Origin: an uncultured Prevotellaceae bacterium
GTDB lineage: Bacteria; Bacteroidota; Bacteroidia; Bacteroidales; Bacteroidaceae
Direction of reading: 5' to 3'
Length of the DNA: 60,563 nucleotides
Assembly: GCA_946410305.1 (NCBI GenBank)
Contig: CAMJZV010000019.1
Span: 1 to 60,563, forward strand
The position numbers and the translations under genes are program-made. The notes below the pieces were generated by a model. The model saw only the letters and a list, made by a program, of their open reading frames with translations. It ran no database searches and had not been told where the DNA came from. Shown in pieces: positions 23,015 through 32,518 of the stretch. The stretch's first letter is position 1, and the number at the start of each line of letters is the position of its first letter.

Positions 23015-25042
23015 TCAGAATCTTTCTGCGAGTTTCTTTAGTTCGGTGCTTTTGAACTGGCCGACGTGGAAGTCGTGCTCGATGAGTTTGCCGTCCTTAC
23101 TGACCAAGGCACCACGAGGAATGGCAGTGAAGTTCAGCATGGTCTCGAACTGCTTCCATTCGTTGTTGGTGATATAGATGTGCTCGCCCTTGATATTGTT
23201 GTCAGCCATCCATTTCTCGCCAGATGTTTTCTGGTCTTCGGTGGTGATGTAGAGGAACTTGACGGCCTCGTCCTTCATATCCTCCACGAGTTTCTTCTGA
23301 CTCATCATACCCGCACGACATGGGCCGCAACTCATCGCCCAGAAATCGAGGAAGAGGGTGTTGCCCTTGTAGGGCGATACAATCTTGTTCCACAGCGCAT
23401 TCTGCTCTTCTGTCCAGTTGTTACCTTTTTCGTCTCCACCTGTTTCGGTAGCCTTTACGAAGTTACGGTACTCATTTACGATGGCTTGTGCCACCTGCAC
23501 GTTCTGTATGCCAGCCAAGGTCTCACCGACTGTGTTTGCCATGTAATCAAGTATTCCATCACGGTGTCCATGTTCATCAAGTCGACCTAACTTTTCTTCC
23601 TTTAGGTTATTATCCATATGGTTAACAATATCCTGTGAGAGGCGGAGGTCGTTCATGAAGGTACCCGCCATACCATAATCATCGCGGCGTCGCTGACTTA
23701 CAATAATACCTTGCTCGTTGGTTATTGTCTCCCATTGCCAAAGCAACGGACTGAAGAGCGTACGATTCACGAATACCCACTGGCTGCTTTCGCTCACGGC
23801 AAGAGGGTTGTTGTAGATGAGTTCCTTATTCTTCAAAAGTGTACCATAGACAGCCTTCAGGTCGAGTGGAACGTAATTGGAATTCGGCTCACTCTTCCAA
23901 CTGCCATCTTCAAGTTGTGTGTTGATGGTCTTCTTGTAGTCATAGCTATCCGCCACATCTTCTATCTCAATGCATTTGTTGGCCACGGCCGATATCATAA
24001 CGAGATCCTTACCCATGGTGCTCAACGGAGAGTTGATGAGAGCCTGACGGAAGGCCTCGTCGGCAATCATCTCGTTGGCCTGACGAGCCCAACGCTCAAG
24101 CATGGGCTGGGTGACATCCTTACCCTTCGCTATCATGGCTTCAGCTTCTTTGTAGTTGTATTCCTTCCTGCCATATTTCTCCAAGTAATTAGGCAGAAGG
24201 GTGTTTATCATAGCTGATTCGCTGTTGCTGCGGAAGGTCTTGAAACGAGGTCCTCTGCCATCAGGAGCCCCTTCCATGGTGGTGAACATCTCGAGCGTGT
24301 CACCAGGAGCGACGTAGATATCACCGAAAGGATTTGTATAAACAAACTGCTGATGAGGAATATCGAGTTCGAGCGTGTAGCAGTTGTTTTCATCCATCGA
24401 AGCAACTGCATTCTCCTCGTGGCGCGTAATCTGATCAGACACCCTTGCCGAAACATCGGGAAGCATACTTGCAAGTTCCCTTGGTGTCTTTGTCACGTAA
24501 ATCTTAACCAGTGCCTTTCCAGATGGAACCCCATTCTTGTAAGGTTTGTTGCTGAAGTGCCATGCGGTGTCGGGGGTGAAAGGACGACTCATATAGTAGT
24601 CGAAATCAAGTGATTCAGGGTCGAACACCTTTGACTTTTTAGAGGCCTTTGCCTTTGGCTGCAACCTGATGCCATAGTAGTTTCCCAATGGATTATTGCC
24701 CACCTCTATATAATTAAACTCCTTCACGCTTGCATCCAGCGGTTCGAAGTATATGGTGCATGGTGTGCCGTCGGCAGTAGCCCGCTCTTGAGCCTTTACG
24801 CCTTCCACACGCAAGAACTTAAACTCCTTGCCTGTGTTGCGGTCTGCAAGCACGGTGTTGTTGAGGATTGACGAGCCCTGCCTGAGAACACCTCTTACGA
24901 TTGTGGCCTCTTTCGTCAGTTCAATCTCGGTAATCTCCATCCACGAAGCGGAGTATTCAATGACCGGATTCTTAATCACTTTTCCCGCCATCACCTGTAG
25001 CGAGACTAATAAACTCAAAAGTGTTGTTGTAATAAATCTCAT
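23015..25042 (-). CDS. Large TlpA-type thioredoxin-fold envelope protein
   Basis: The 675-residue precursor has an N-terminal signal peptide (ITTTLLSLLVSLQVMAG), a long unknown region and a C-terminal thioredoxin domain from about 540 with the redox motif MSCGPCRAG preceded by NTLFLDFWA. By family it acts as a periplasmic thiol-disulfide oxidoreductase or a redox-fold binding protein. The 5' region (25071-25123) is a near copy of the segment upstream of the TlpA operon at 35.5 kb and resembles the promoter of the ECF sigma gene at 38.9 kb. Confidence 0.8.
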   Translation of the reverse strand: MRFITTTLLSLLVSLQVMAGKVIKNPVIEYSASWMEITEIELTKEATIVRGVLRQGSSILNNTVLADRNTGKEFKFLRVEGVKAQERATADGTPCTIYFEPLDASVKEFNYIEVGNNPLGNYYGIRLQPKAKASKKSKVFDPESLDFDYYMSRPFTPDTAWHFSNKPYKNGVPSGKALVKIYVTKTPRELASMLPDVSARVSDQITRHEENAVASMDENNCYTLELDIPHQQFVYTNPFGDIYVAPGDTLEMFTTMEGAPDGRGPRFKTFRSNSESAMINTLLPNYLEKYGRKEYNYKEAEAMIAKGKDVTQPMLERWARQANEMIADEAFRQALINSPLSTMGKDLVMISAVANKCIEIEDVADSYDYKKTINTQLEDGSWKSEPNSNYVPLDLKAVYGTLLKNKELIYNNPLAVSESSQWVFVNRTLFSPLLWQWETITNEQGIIVSQRRRDDYGMAGTFMNDLRLSQDIVNHMDNNLKEEKLGRLDEHGHRDGILDYMANTVGETLAGIQNVQVAQAIVNEYRNFVKATETGGDEKGNNWTEEQNALWNKIVSPYKGNTLFLDFWAMSCGPCRAGMMSQKKLVEDMKDEAVKFLYITTEDQKTSGEKWMADNNIKGEHIYITNNEWKQFETMLNFTAIPRGALVSKDGKLIEHDFHVGQFKSTELKKLAERF

Positions 25043-25070
25043 TGTCTATTTTTTTATTTTGATTGTTCAT

Positions 25071-25123
25071 TTTATTATATATACGACGTTTTTGCAGAAA
25101 TATCCCGCTGCGAGGTGTTAAAG
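25071..25123 (-). promoter_or_regulatory. Shared promoter-like segment B (TlpA unit at 25 kb)
   Basis: Minus strand: TTTAACACCTCGCAGCGG, ATATTTCTGCAAAAACG, TCGTATATATAATAAA. The same order, with few changes, occurs at 35541-35594 and more loosely at 38936-38983. The conserved blocks before three operon starts suggest one sigma factor or regulator, most simply the ECF sigma at 38317-38919. Confidence 0.5.
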
Positions 25124-25238
25124 GGTTTTCACGCTCCAGTTGGTCGCCCTTACGGTAAGTCACCTCCTTGCCCTCGCGCTCGCAAAACTCGCGCAGCGCC
25201 TCAATATCAATACTGTTTTTCCCGAATTTCTGTTCCAT
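25124..25238 (-). pseudogene. N-terminal fragment of a Crp/Fnr-type regulator
   Basis: The ATG at 25238 opens 36 residues (MEQKFGKNSIDIEALREFC, then EREGKEVTYRKGDQLERE) identical to the intact regulator at 39106-39684. Coding similarity ends abruptly where the shared promoter segment begins. This looks like a duplication in which most of crp was deleted, joining its start to the TlpA operon promoter. It retains a TAACTTTG box at 25259-25266. Confidence 0.75.
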
Positions 25239-25258
25239 CGTCAGTGGTTGTTAGGCTG

Positions 25259-25347
25259 CAAAGTTACTAAATTTCCCACGAAAGCGTTCATAGCGAGACC
25301 TAAAAAGTGTCTGCCGAGGTGAAAGTCTGAACAAATGTTCAGTGGTT
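25259..25347 (-). promoter_or_regulatory. Palindrome-module copy 2 with -7 box, upstream of the Crp fragment
   Basis: Minus strand: CTGAACATTTGTTCAG (25327-25342), a degenerate hairpin region, TTTCGTGGGAAATTT, then TAACTTTG (25259-25266). Order and end sequences match copies at 21.2, 39.0 and 44.5 kb, but the hairpin core has diverged. Confidence 0.55.
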
Positions 25348-25371
25348 TTGTGAATATTTGGAATTATTTCA

Positions 25372-26706
25372 TCATAAAAACGGAACCATGTATGCCGGTA
25401 GCATAATGGTTTCCTGATCCTTTGCGAAGTCCTTGGTATACACCATATATCGCCACAATATCCTGGACGAATAAATACGACAGAACTCATCAAGCGAAGC
25501 ATGTGACTTACTGCTCGACGACTTCACCTCTATAGGACAAATCTTTGCTCCACGAGACAATAGGAAGTCAGTCTCATAGTAGTGTTTCTCATCACGTGGC
25601 CAAGTGTGGTAGAAGAGTTCATTCCCTGCAGCCACCAGCATCTGGCTGACAAGGTTCTCATATACATAGCCCAGATTGGCTGGTAGTTTGTCTGCCAAAA
25701 GCTTCTCGTAAATGATATTCTCTGTAAAGCTCTTGTCCCAAAACGCCAGCGTGATAAACAGTCCCGTGTCGCAAACGAACATCTTGAATTGGTCTTTGTT
25801 TTTCGTAAGCCCCATACCAACTTGTGGGTCGTTCACGTGATAGCACATGTTTACCGTCTTGCTGTCTTCAAGGTCTTTCAGCAGTTCCGTCATTTTCTCG
25901 TCGTCCACCCTACCTACAACTGCGTATGGCACATATCGTATGGCATTTCGGCTTAGTTGTCCGGGGACGGAACGGAACATTACCGATGCTCGTCCTGAGG
26001 GGTCTATCTTTAGGAAGTCGTCCTCATAAAGTTTGAGTATGCGACGCTTCACTTGATCAACCTTACTGAAGTTATTGGTGTCAAGGTAGGCATTGACGGC
26101 CTGCGGCATACCACCTACCAGCATATATAGCCGTAGGTTGCGTGCCATCTCCCTATGGGCTGGCCCGAGGGCATGCTGCTGCTCCCAGAACTTGCGTAGC
26201 AGTGGAACCGTTGCTTCGTCGCCCAATGCCCACCGGAACTCCTCAAAATCCATCGGATTCATCTGTATCCTGTCCTCTTCGCTTGGAATCGTGATACCAT
26301 CAGTATTTTTCTTGATGCTGATCAGCGAACCCGTTTCGATGTAGTCGTAACGCCCGTCTTCCACCAGATATTTGATTGCTTGACGCGCCATCGGACATTT
26401 CTGAACCTCGTCGAAAATGATGACAGATTCCCGTGGCTTCAGTGTCACATGATATGCAGTCTGGAGATACAGAAACAGGTAGTCCAAATCCATCAGGTCG
26501 TTGAACAAATCCTTGATGGCCTTCGATGCCTTGTTGAAGTCTATCAGCAAGTATGACTCATATTCGTTCTTGGCAAAGGTTTCCACGATGGTCGACTTGC
26601 CGACACGTCGCGCACCTTCAACAAGCAATGCACTCTTACCGTCCGATTCCTGTTTCCAGTTCAGCAATTGAGTGTAAATCTTTCTTTTGAACAGTCTTTC
26701 TTTCAT
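25372..26706 (-). CDS. AAA+ ATPase with DUF4143 domain
   Basis: The 444-residue protein has Walker A VEGARRVGKST (about 30-40), Walker B VIIFDEVQKCP (about 95-105), the sensor-like ETGSLISI and a C-terminal DUF4143/restriction-like part (ETDFLLSRGAKICPIEVKSSS) that resembles a PD-(D/E)xK nuclease core. Such ATPases are very common in Bacteroidetes; their role is unknown. It has its own TATCTTTG box at 26727-26734 and three spaced GTGGGGA repeats upstream, so it appears to be an insertion between the two TlpA units. Confidence 0.85.
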   Translation of the reverse strand: MKERLFKRKIYTQLLNWKQESDGKSALLVEGARRVGKSTIVETFAKNEYESYLLIDFNKASKAIKDLFNDLMDLDYLFLYLQTAYHVTLKPRESVIIFDEVQKCPMARQAIKYLVEDGRYDYIETGSLISIKKNTDGITIPSEEDRIQMNPMDFEEFRWALGDEATVPLLRKFWEQQHALGPAHREMARNLRLYMLVGGMPQAVNAYLDTNNFSKVDQVKRRILKLYEDDFLKIDPSGRASVMFRSVPGQLSRNAIRYVPYAVVGRVDDEKMTELLKDLEDSKTVNMCYHVNDPQVGMGLTKNKDQFKMFVCDTGLFITLAFWDKSFTENIIYEKLLADKLPANLGYVYENLVSQMLVAAGNELFYHTWPRDEKHYYETDFLLSRGAKICPIEVKSSSSKSHASLDEFCRIYSSRILWRYMVYTKDFAKDQETIMLPAYMVPFL

Positions 26707-26726
26707 AAAGTCCTCTGTTTACGGTG

Positions 26727-26734
26727 CAAAGATA
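26727..26734 (-). promoter_or_regulatory. -7 box for the AAA+ ATPase gene
   Basis: TATCTTTG followed by CA, about 20 bases before the ATG at 26706. Confidence 0.6.
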
Positions 26735-26744
26735 GCAAAATTAT

Positions 26745-26826
26745 TCAATCCCCACAAATATTTTTCAATAAAATATACTAATCCCCACAGAATTTTCTCT
26801 CAAGAACCATCTATTCCCCACAAATT
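26745..26826 (-). repeat. Three spaced direct repeats upstream of the ATPase gene
   Basis: Minus-strand units TTTGTGGGGATT, TCTGTGGGGATT and TTTGTGGGGAAT occur at 33-base spacing, about three helical turns. The promoter-proximal unit is about 10-20 bases upstream of the -7 box. This arrangement suggests cooperative binding of a regulator on one face of the DNA. Confidence 0.6.
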
Positions 26827-26876
26827 TCTTTTCCGATGTGTTTTCAGATAGACCAGGGGACTCTGTTGCTCATCGT

Positions 26877-26928
26877 ATAAAAATAAAACGACCCGCCGAT
26901 TTAAGCATTGTGAAGAGGCTTGGCGGGT
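26877..26928 (-). terminator. Terminator of the large TlpA/OMP operon
   Basis: ACCCGCC (26891-26897) pairs with GGCGGGT (26922-26928), and a T-rich tract follows on the minus strand. It lies just after the last gene of the unit starting at 35521. Confidence 0.65.
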
Positions 26929-26942
26929 TCTCGTGGGTGCAT

Positions 26943-27719
26943 TTATTCTGCCTCGGCCTCTTTGATCTTTGCTAACAGTTCCTCGCGCTTCGTCTCGTTG
27001 GTGCCGTGGACGGCGTGGCGGACGATGCCCTTCTTATCGACGACGATGGTGAGGGGGAAACCCTCATAGCCAATCCATGCCATCATGTCCTTGGCCTCGA
27101 CGAGGTGCGTCCATGTGAAGTGGTGCTTGTCGGTGATGCGCTTGGCCGTCTCGGCATCGTGGTAGGTGGCCGAGAAGAACATTACGCCAGGCAATTGCTC
27201 CTTCCACTCGGAAAGGATGGGCATCTCTGCACGGCAAGGGCCACAGCCGGAGTACCAGAGGTTAATCACCATGACGCGCCCTTTCACGCTGTCGTTCGTC
27301 CATGTTCGTCCGTCCATATCCCTTTCCGAGAACTGCGGAAACGGCTCGCCCTCCTTTGGCGAATACCATGTGCCGTCGGCCTTCACGCCAGCCTGTGTCA
27401 GCGAGGTCACCGTGGCCATCATGTTCAGTCCGTTCAGGAACTGATCGGCGTTGTGAACTTGTTCGCGAGGGATAGCCTTGCGGATGAGTGACTTGGGCAG
27501 CGTGGCGTCAACATTGATGACGATGACACTGTTGCCCTCCTTGTCCTTCAGCCGCGACATGGTTTTCTCACCGTCGGGCAACTGTGGCATTTCGCGGAAG
27601 AAATAACCGTTGGAAAGGAATTTGGGGATCACTGTGTCGATGCGCTCTTCCTGTGCCTGCCCCGTCGTTGCAACGAGGGCGAGCAGGATGGTGATGATGG
27701 TTTTCTTGTTCATATTCAT
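26943..27719 (-). CDS. TlpA-family thiol-disulfide protein
   Basis: The 258-residue precursor begins with the shared MNKKTIITILLALVA signal and has a C-terminal TlpA/AhpC-TSA thioredoxin domain. The active site is CGPC in NLWYSGCGPCRAEMP, with a cis-proline region at YEGFPLTIVVDKKG. By family it is a periplasmic reductant or resolvase. It is the last gene of the unit that starts at 35521. Confidence 0.85.
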   Translation of the reverse strand: MNMNKKTIITILLALVATTGQAQEERIDTVIPKFLSNGYFFREMPQLPDGEKTMSRLKDKEGNSVIVINVDATLPKSLIRKAIPREQVHNADQFLNGLNMMATVTSLTQAGVKADGTWYSPKEGEPFPQFSERDMDGRTWTNDSVKGRVMVINLWYSGCGPCRAEMPILSEWKEQLPGVMFFSATYHDAETAKRITDKHHFTWTHLVEAKDMMAWIGYEGFPLTIVVDKKGIVRHAVHGTNETKREELLAKIKEAEAE

Positions 27720-27744
27720 TTTAGAGTTTATCTAATTACTTTGA

Positions 27745-29961
27745 TTATTGTCCTTTGCTAATACCACCTACAACATCATTATTCTCAATCGTAGTCTCAG
27801 TTTTCTTCACGCTGGCTTTGAGTTTGCCGAAACGGTAGGAAAGACTGATCTGGAATCTGCGCCCCAGGTAATCGTTCTTTCTGAATCCTGTATAATCACC
27901 CTGATTAGTGACAGACTCGTTATGGTAATACTTGTTGAAGGGCATATTGGCGTAGAGGCGTAATGTCAGACGGTCTTCCTTGAGGAAGGAGCGTTGCAAG
28001 GCTGCACTATAGCTGAAATAAGAACTGGAATAGCCATAGACATTATAAGCTTCATGACCAATCTGTCCGTAGCTACTTATGGTCAGCCTCAGTTTCCATG
28101 GGAGTTTCTGTGTTAAGGACGCATAATAGAATCCACTCCAAACGGAATTCTCTAATTGCAGGCTGGGATTCTTATAACAGTCATGGCGGAAATTTCCGTT
28201 GAAGACAACGGTTGTCTTGTCAAAAGGTTTCCATTGCAGATAAGTTTCTACTTCATAGCGGCGCATGCGTTCGATGTTGTCGATGGTGCTGTAGATTTTG
28301 TTGTTCTTGACATAATGGATATCACCAATACCTCCATTGTAGAATCGGTACATAGGTGCCAGTTGTAAGGTCAGGCGGGGCGAGACATACATGTATAATA
28401 AGGTTAGGGACTGTTGATGCGAACTGGTCAGATGATCGTTACCGAAGTTAACACCTTCAGGACTTTCAGTGACTGCAGGATTCAGATAGGAAATACCAGG
28501 GCGAGAGATACTGGTGGTGTAGTTCAGTTTCAGTGAGTTGGCATCGTTAATCTGATACTTGATGCTGGCCTGGGGTACCCAGTCGTTCAATCGGTCACTA
28601 AAGTCTGTACTCTTTCCATCAGGATAATGAGCCTTCATATAACTGTATTCATAGCGTAATCCAGCACGGGCAGACCATTTGCCTAATGTCAGCTGATAGT
28701 CTGTATATACGGCTGCTACCTGTGTGGTATGTTCAAACTCTGTATCAAAAGACGGTGGCTGAGGCGACTGGATAAATGACTGGGTCGAATGACTGTTGTT
28801 GTGACGCTCAATATATTTTCCGCCTACTTCTAACTTATGTCCTTTCCAAAGCGGCCTGACATAATCTGCCTGAAAGGTGTGTTCCGTAAAGTTCTCCCTG
28901 CTGTTGATAAGATAGCCTGTATAACTGAAAGGGTTGCCGACAATCTCAGTAAAATTACTTTCCTGTTCTGTACGCTGACGAGTCAGGGCAAGCATATAGG
29001 ATAAAGTCAACTTCTCGCCTTCACGTTTGGTCTTGTGTTCATAGTCCAATCGTCCATTCCATGAATGATGTTTGTAGCCAGGCATCCAGTAATGTTCGTT
29101 ATAACTATAGAGAGGTTGCTGACTGGCATCGTACATGGTTGTCGGTCCTCCACCTTGAACATTGATCTTATAGAAATAGCCGCCGAATGAGGCTGATATC
29201 AGATTGAGAGTATCAATATCATAACTGGCACTAAGGTCTGTGTAGAAAATGTCGCCAGGATTAGAACCTTCTGAATGTGATTTCAACGTTCTGCCTGATT
29301 CCAGATAGGTTCGTTCCGTATCTCGGATACTCTCGGAACTCTCTTCCGTCATCTTGTTATAACCAGCGTCAATGGATACAATAGCCTTGCCGAATTGTGT
29401 CGTCATGTTTCCACTAATACTCGGTGCTTTTGTGGTGCTATAGGAGAGGTTTACTCCACCTGTGACACCATTAAAGCTACGGCCATCCATCATGACGATG
29501 TTCAAAATGGCATTCACGCCCTCAGCATCCTCACGTGCTCCAGGGTCGGTAATAACCTCGATACGCTTCACCATTGAGGCGGGCATAGACTTCAGAATCT
29601 CCTTGGCGTTTTGGGTAAGGCTGGGATCAAGGTGACCGTTCTTGTATATCTTAAAACTGCTGTTTCCTTTAACCTTTATATTATCTTCGCCATCAACGGT
29701 TACCATCGGCACCTTGCGTAGCATGTCGAGTACAGTTTGTGTTTTTGACTCTTCATCGGCCTGGACATCGTAACCTATACGATCGATGTCCTGTTTGATC
29801 AATTGCCGCTGAGCCTTGACTGTTACGCCTTCTAATTCCTTATTCCAAGTAATGGAGTCGTTTTGCACCTTTGTGCTGTCGGTCTGTGCCATCCCGAATG
29901 TTGCTGTCGAAAACATGACAAGCAAGAGCTGTAATCTTCTGTAGTGTTTCATATTTCTCAT
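27745..29961 (-). CDS. TonB-receptor-like outer-membrane beta-barrel protein
   Basis: The 738-residue precursor has a signal peptide ending ATFGMAQ and a plug-like N-terminal domain (TQTVLDMLRKVPMVTVDG, GARED, NAILNIVM). A long beta-barrel follows with alternating aromatic strands. It lacks an N-terminal carboxypeptidase-regulatory domain; two such domains are instead encoded as separate proteins just upstream (29967-30890 and 30887-31900). It is five bases after its neighbour in the operon. The ligand is unknown. Confidence 0.85.
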   Translation of the reverse strand: MRNMKHYRRLQLLLVMFSTATFGMAQTDSTKVQNDSITWNKELEGVTVKAQRQLIKQDIDRIGYDVQADEESKTQTVLDMLRKVPMVTVDGEDNIKVKGNSSFKIYKNGHLDPSLTQNAKEILKSMPASMVKRIEVITDPGAREDAEGVNAILNIVMMDGRSFNGVTGGVNLSYSTTKAPSISGNMTTQFGKAIVSIDAGYNKMTEESSESIRDTERTYLESGRTLKSHSEGSNPGDIFYTDLSASYDIDTLNLISASFGGYFYKINVQGGGPTTMYDASQQPLYSYNEHYWMPGYKHHSWNGRLDYEHKTKREGEKLTLSYMLALTRQRTEQESNFTEIVGNPFSYTGYLINSRENFTEHTFQADYVRPLWKGHKLEVGGKYIERHNNSHSTQSFIQSPQPPSFDTEFEHTTQVAAVYTDYQLTLGKWSARAGLRYEYSYMKAHYPDGKSTDFSDRLNDWVPQASIKYQINDANSLKLNYTTSISRPGISYLNPAVTESPEGVNFGNDHLTSSHQQSLTLLYMYVSPRLTLQLAPMYRFYNGGIGDIHYVKNNKIYSTIDNIERMRRYEVETYLQWKPFDKTTVVFNGNFRHDCYKNPSLQLENSVWSGFYYASLTQKLPWKLRLTISSYGQIGHEAYNVYGYSSSYFSYSAALQRSFLKEDRLTLRLYANMPFNKYYHNESVTNQGDYTGFRKNDYLGRRFQISLSYRFGKLKASVKKTETTIENNDVVGGISKGQ

Positions 29962-29966
29962 ATTTC

Positions 29967-30890
29967 TTATTTTGATATTTTCAAACCGAGTTTGGCAGAT
30001 GGTGTCCTGCCTTTATAAAAAAACTGTGCCTCTTCATTCTGATACGTAGGTTCGTCCTGTTCCTGCATCCAATCCATGGCTCGGAATGTCTTTTTGTTCC
30101 AGGTTCTGTTTTCCTTCTCATCCAAAGTCATATTAAGAGAGGGTACAAGATTGCATGATTCTGAGACTTGTGCTGTGGTTATCCATTCCACAACGACGAA
30201 TACACCAGTCTGGGGAAATGGTATAGGACGGGGAAAGCTGACGCCATCCTTGCCGAGTTTCTGACCGGAAGGGAGTATGATACCACCGTTAATGAGGGAC
30301 TCGTCTTTGGGAGCCCCAGTCTTGGCATCTGGCAGCCGAAGGTCAAAGCGGAGAGTGGCATAGATGGGATTCTTGATTTCCGTGAATACCAGCCAATGGG
30401 TGGAATAATCGAGGCTTGCCAATATGGAGTGGATGTATGGAGTCTCAGTCCAAGTACTGTCGTAGGGAATGAACAAGGCCATCTCAAATCCATTGGCTCC
30501 TTTGTGCTTGGTCTGCGTCTTTGCTTTCATCAATCCCACCTTTGTGGTCTTTATTCGTTTGGGAGCCTTCGCACTGACAGCGACTTCATCAAGATTGATA
30601 CTTATCGGAGCAAGAAAGATTGTTTGCGAGTCGGCTGTTATCTTAAAGATATTCTTTGTCTCGTAGCAGATATGAGACAACCGCATCTGTGCTGCTTCGT
30701 TTGGAATGGCAATCATCCCTTTTTCGTCCGTATAGCCACCAGTGTCATTCCCGAAATAGACACTCACAAACGGTATTGGCTCATTGGTGATGCTGTCCTT
30801 GACAATTACCGTCTGTGCCATTCCAAATGTCGCTGGCGACAGCATTGTCATCAGAATTAAAAATAATATGTAGCTTTTAATCTTATTCAT
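29967..30890 (-). CDS. Carboxypeptidase-regulatory-like domain protein (first paralogue)
   Basis: The 307-residue secreted protein has a signal peptide (SYILFLILMTMLSPATFGMAQ) then a beta-sandwich (VIVKDSITNEPIPFVSVYF, GYTDEKGMIAIPNEAA, MRLSHICYETKNIF) and about 200 residues of unknown fold. Its signal-peptide end, ATFGMAQT, is the same as that of the barrel protein downstream. It overlaps the 30887 gene by four bases. Confidence 0.7.
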   Translation of the reverse strand: MNKIKSYILFLILMTMLSPATFGMAQTVIVKDSITNEPIPFVSVYFGNDTGGYTDEKGMIAIPNEAAQMRLSHICYETKNIFKITADSQTIFLAPISINLDEVAVSAKAPKRIKTTKVGLMKAKTQTKHKGANGFEMALFIPYDSTWTETPYIHSILASLDYSTHWLVFTEIKNPIYATLRFDLRLPDAKTGAPKDESLINGGIILPSGQKLGKDGVSFPRPIPFPQTGVFVVVEWITTAQVSESCNLVPSLNMTLDEKENRTWNKKTFRAMDWMQEQDEPTYQNEEAQFFYKGRTPSAKLGLKISK

Positions 30891-31900
30891 AGCTCTTCTC
30901 CTCGAACTAACTGTTCCCTTATTCTTTCTGGTATAGGAAACATTCCAGAATACTTCTTATAATCTTCCTGCAACAGTTCTGACGAGGATAATTCTTTTGT
31001 GTCTGTGTATTCATATTCGACAACGTAGAACATGTCTTCAACATCAATGTCCCTTACAAGGTTTTCTTTTTTATGGGTCAATGTCAGATGTCGATAACTG
31101 TTGGAAGATTTTAAATTGAAAACGCAGGGAGCGTTGAAATCATCATATCGATACAATTCCGTCTTATTGTGTTTCGACAACACCTGTGTGTACCCGAATA
31201 GGTTCATTACAAGCGTACTCTTGGGCCATAAAGCATCTACAGACAAAAGCATCTCGTCTTTGTCAGGGAAGACCTCGCAACTGCCTATTGAGACGGTATC
31301 TGCATAGACAACCCCCGACTGGATATTCCTTTTATTATCACGCATGGTTTCCTCATAGAGCGTGTTCTTGTCAAGAAACGGAAGAGCCATGTACCTGTCG
31401 CCAATCATCATGCTTCGTTTCTTCTGTGCAATGTCCTGTCTCTTCGACATGAAGTAATTTGTGACGACATTACCGCAATGCACCTTTTTGCTTTTGGTGT
31501 CGATAAAGAACTCTCGTATTCCGTCCATATAATACTTCAGGCATGAATCTACATGTTCTATACTCCTAAAGAACACTTTACAATGATAATATTTCTTTTT
31601 CTTTGCTGTAACACTGACTTCTGATATTGTATAAAATGACGGAGATAGGAAAATGATGCTATCATCATTATAAACGAAACTCTTGGGTTCATAGCTTATA
31701 TGAGAAATGTGATATTCGAAGCCTTTCTGAAGGTTAATACATCCTCCCATGTCTGAGCGTCCTATTACAGTTCCATTAGCATCATAGACGGTAGCATAGC
31801 AAACTGGATTTTGGGTTATGCTGTCTGCCAACATCACTTGCTGGGCATATCCCACTAAACTAGTAAGGAAAAGGATTTGAGCTAAGATAAAATATTTCAT
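30887..31900 (-). CDS. Carboxypeptidase-regulatory-like domain protein (second paralogue)
   Basis: The 337-residue secreted protein is a distant paralogue of its downstream neighbour: signal peptide (ILAQILFLTSLVGYAQQ), ADSITQNPVCYATVYDANGT, then ISHISYEPKSFVYNDDS and SEVSVTAKKKKYYHCKVFF. The C-terminal part is unknown. Its ATGA overlap with the next gene implies coupled translation. Confidence 0.7.
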   Translation of the reverse strand: MKYFILAQILFLTSLVGYAQQVMLADSITQNPVCYATVYDANGTVIGRSDMGGCINLQKGFEYHISHISYEPKSFVYNDDSIIFLSPSFYTISEVSVTAKKKKYYHCKVFFRSIEHVDSCLKYYMDGIREFFIDTKSKKVHCGNVVTNYFMSKRQDIAQKKRSMMIGDRYMALPFLDKNTLYEETMRDNKRNIQSGVVYADTVSIGSCEVFPDKDEMLLSVDALWPKSTLVMNLFGYTQVLSKHNKTELYRYDDFNAPCVFNLKSSNSYRHLTLTHKKENLVRDIDVEDMFYVVEYEYTDTKELSSSELLQEDYKKYSGMFPIPERIREQLVRGEEL

Positions 31901-31929
31901 GCTCGTATCATGTTTGTTGTATTATTTCT

Positions 31930-32514
31930 CTACCACCCTTTAATTTGAAAGCACACTCCGACATTGATTCCCATACTATGAATCAGCCTGCTTTTGTAAT
32001 CGTTCTTATTCACGTCAAACGCTTTTACGAGATAAGCTTCGTCACTTATCGAAGCCATTATGCCTAAGTTCGGAGTGATGTGCACCTTCACACCGACGCT
32101 TGGCGACATGAACAGACTGAAACCCTGCTTTTCTTTTGATAGAGAGTATTTCTCATTACATCCTACATTCTTAGCGTTGAATAGGGCGAATACTCCGACG
32201 CGTAGATTAACAAACGGAGAAAACTTGCGGTCTAAGAAGAAGTAATGTGTACTGAGATAAATGGGTATAGCTGAAAACTTGTAGTTCTTATGATGGCTAT
32301 ATCCAATTCCTGCTCCTATACTAAAGCGCTCGTTAATGAACTTTTCGTGTAGATAGTTTGCGGAAAGACCACCATCGCCATATTCACCAATACCTTGCGC
32401 ATAAGAAACATCGATGACGTTCAGGCAGCCTTCGCCTAAATCGAACGAGGTTTGAGCCTGTCCCGCCACCGCAACGAGGGCGAGGAGGATAACAATGATG
32501 GTTTTCTTGTTCAT
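31930..32514 (-). CDS. Small outer-membrane beta-barrel protein
   Basis: The ATG at 32514 opens the shared MNKKTIIVILLALVAVAGQAQ-type signal, eight codons inside a longer frame. The mature part, about 175 residues, looks like an eight-strand barrel (ERFSIGAGIGYSHHKNY, VNLRVGVFALFN, FMSPSVGVKVHITPNLGIM) ending in GINVGVCFQIKGW. It follows the 32519 gene by four bases. Confidence 0.7.
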   Translation of the reverse strand: MNKKTIIVILLALVAVAGQAQTSFDLGEGCLNVIDVSYAQGIGEYGDGGLSANYLHEKFINERFSIGAGIGYSHHKNYKFSAIPIYLSTHYFFLDRKFSPFVNLRVGVFALFNAKNVGCNEKYSLSKEKQGFSLFMSPSVGVKVHITPNLGIMASISDEAYLVKAFDVNKNDYKSRLIHSMGINVGVCFQIKGW

Positions 32515-32518
32515 TGTT

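Noticed and set aside
26745..26826. Possible short CRISPR array
   Set aside because: Only three 12-bp units with short AT-rich spacers and no cas genes. The position at a promoter fits regulatory repeats better.
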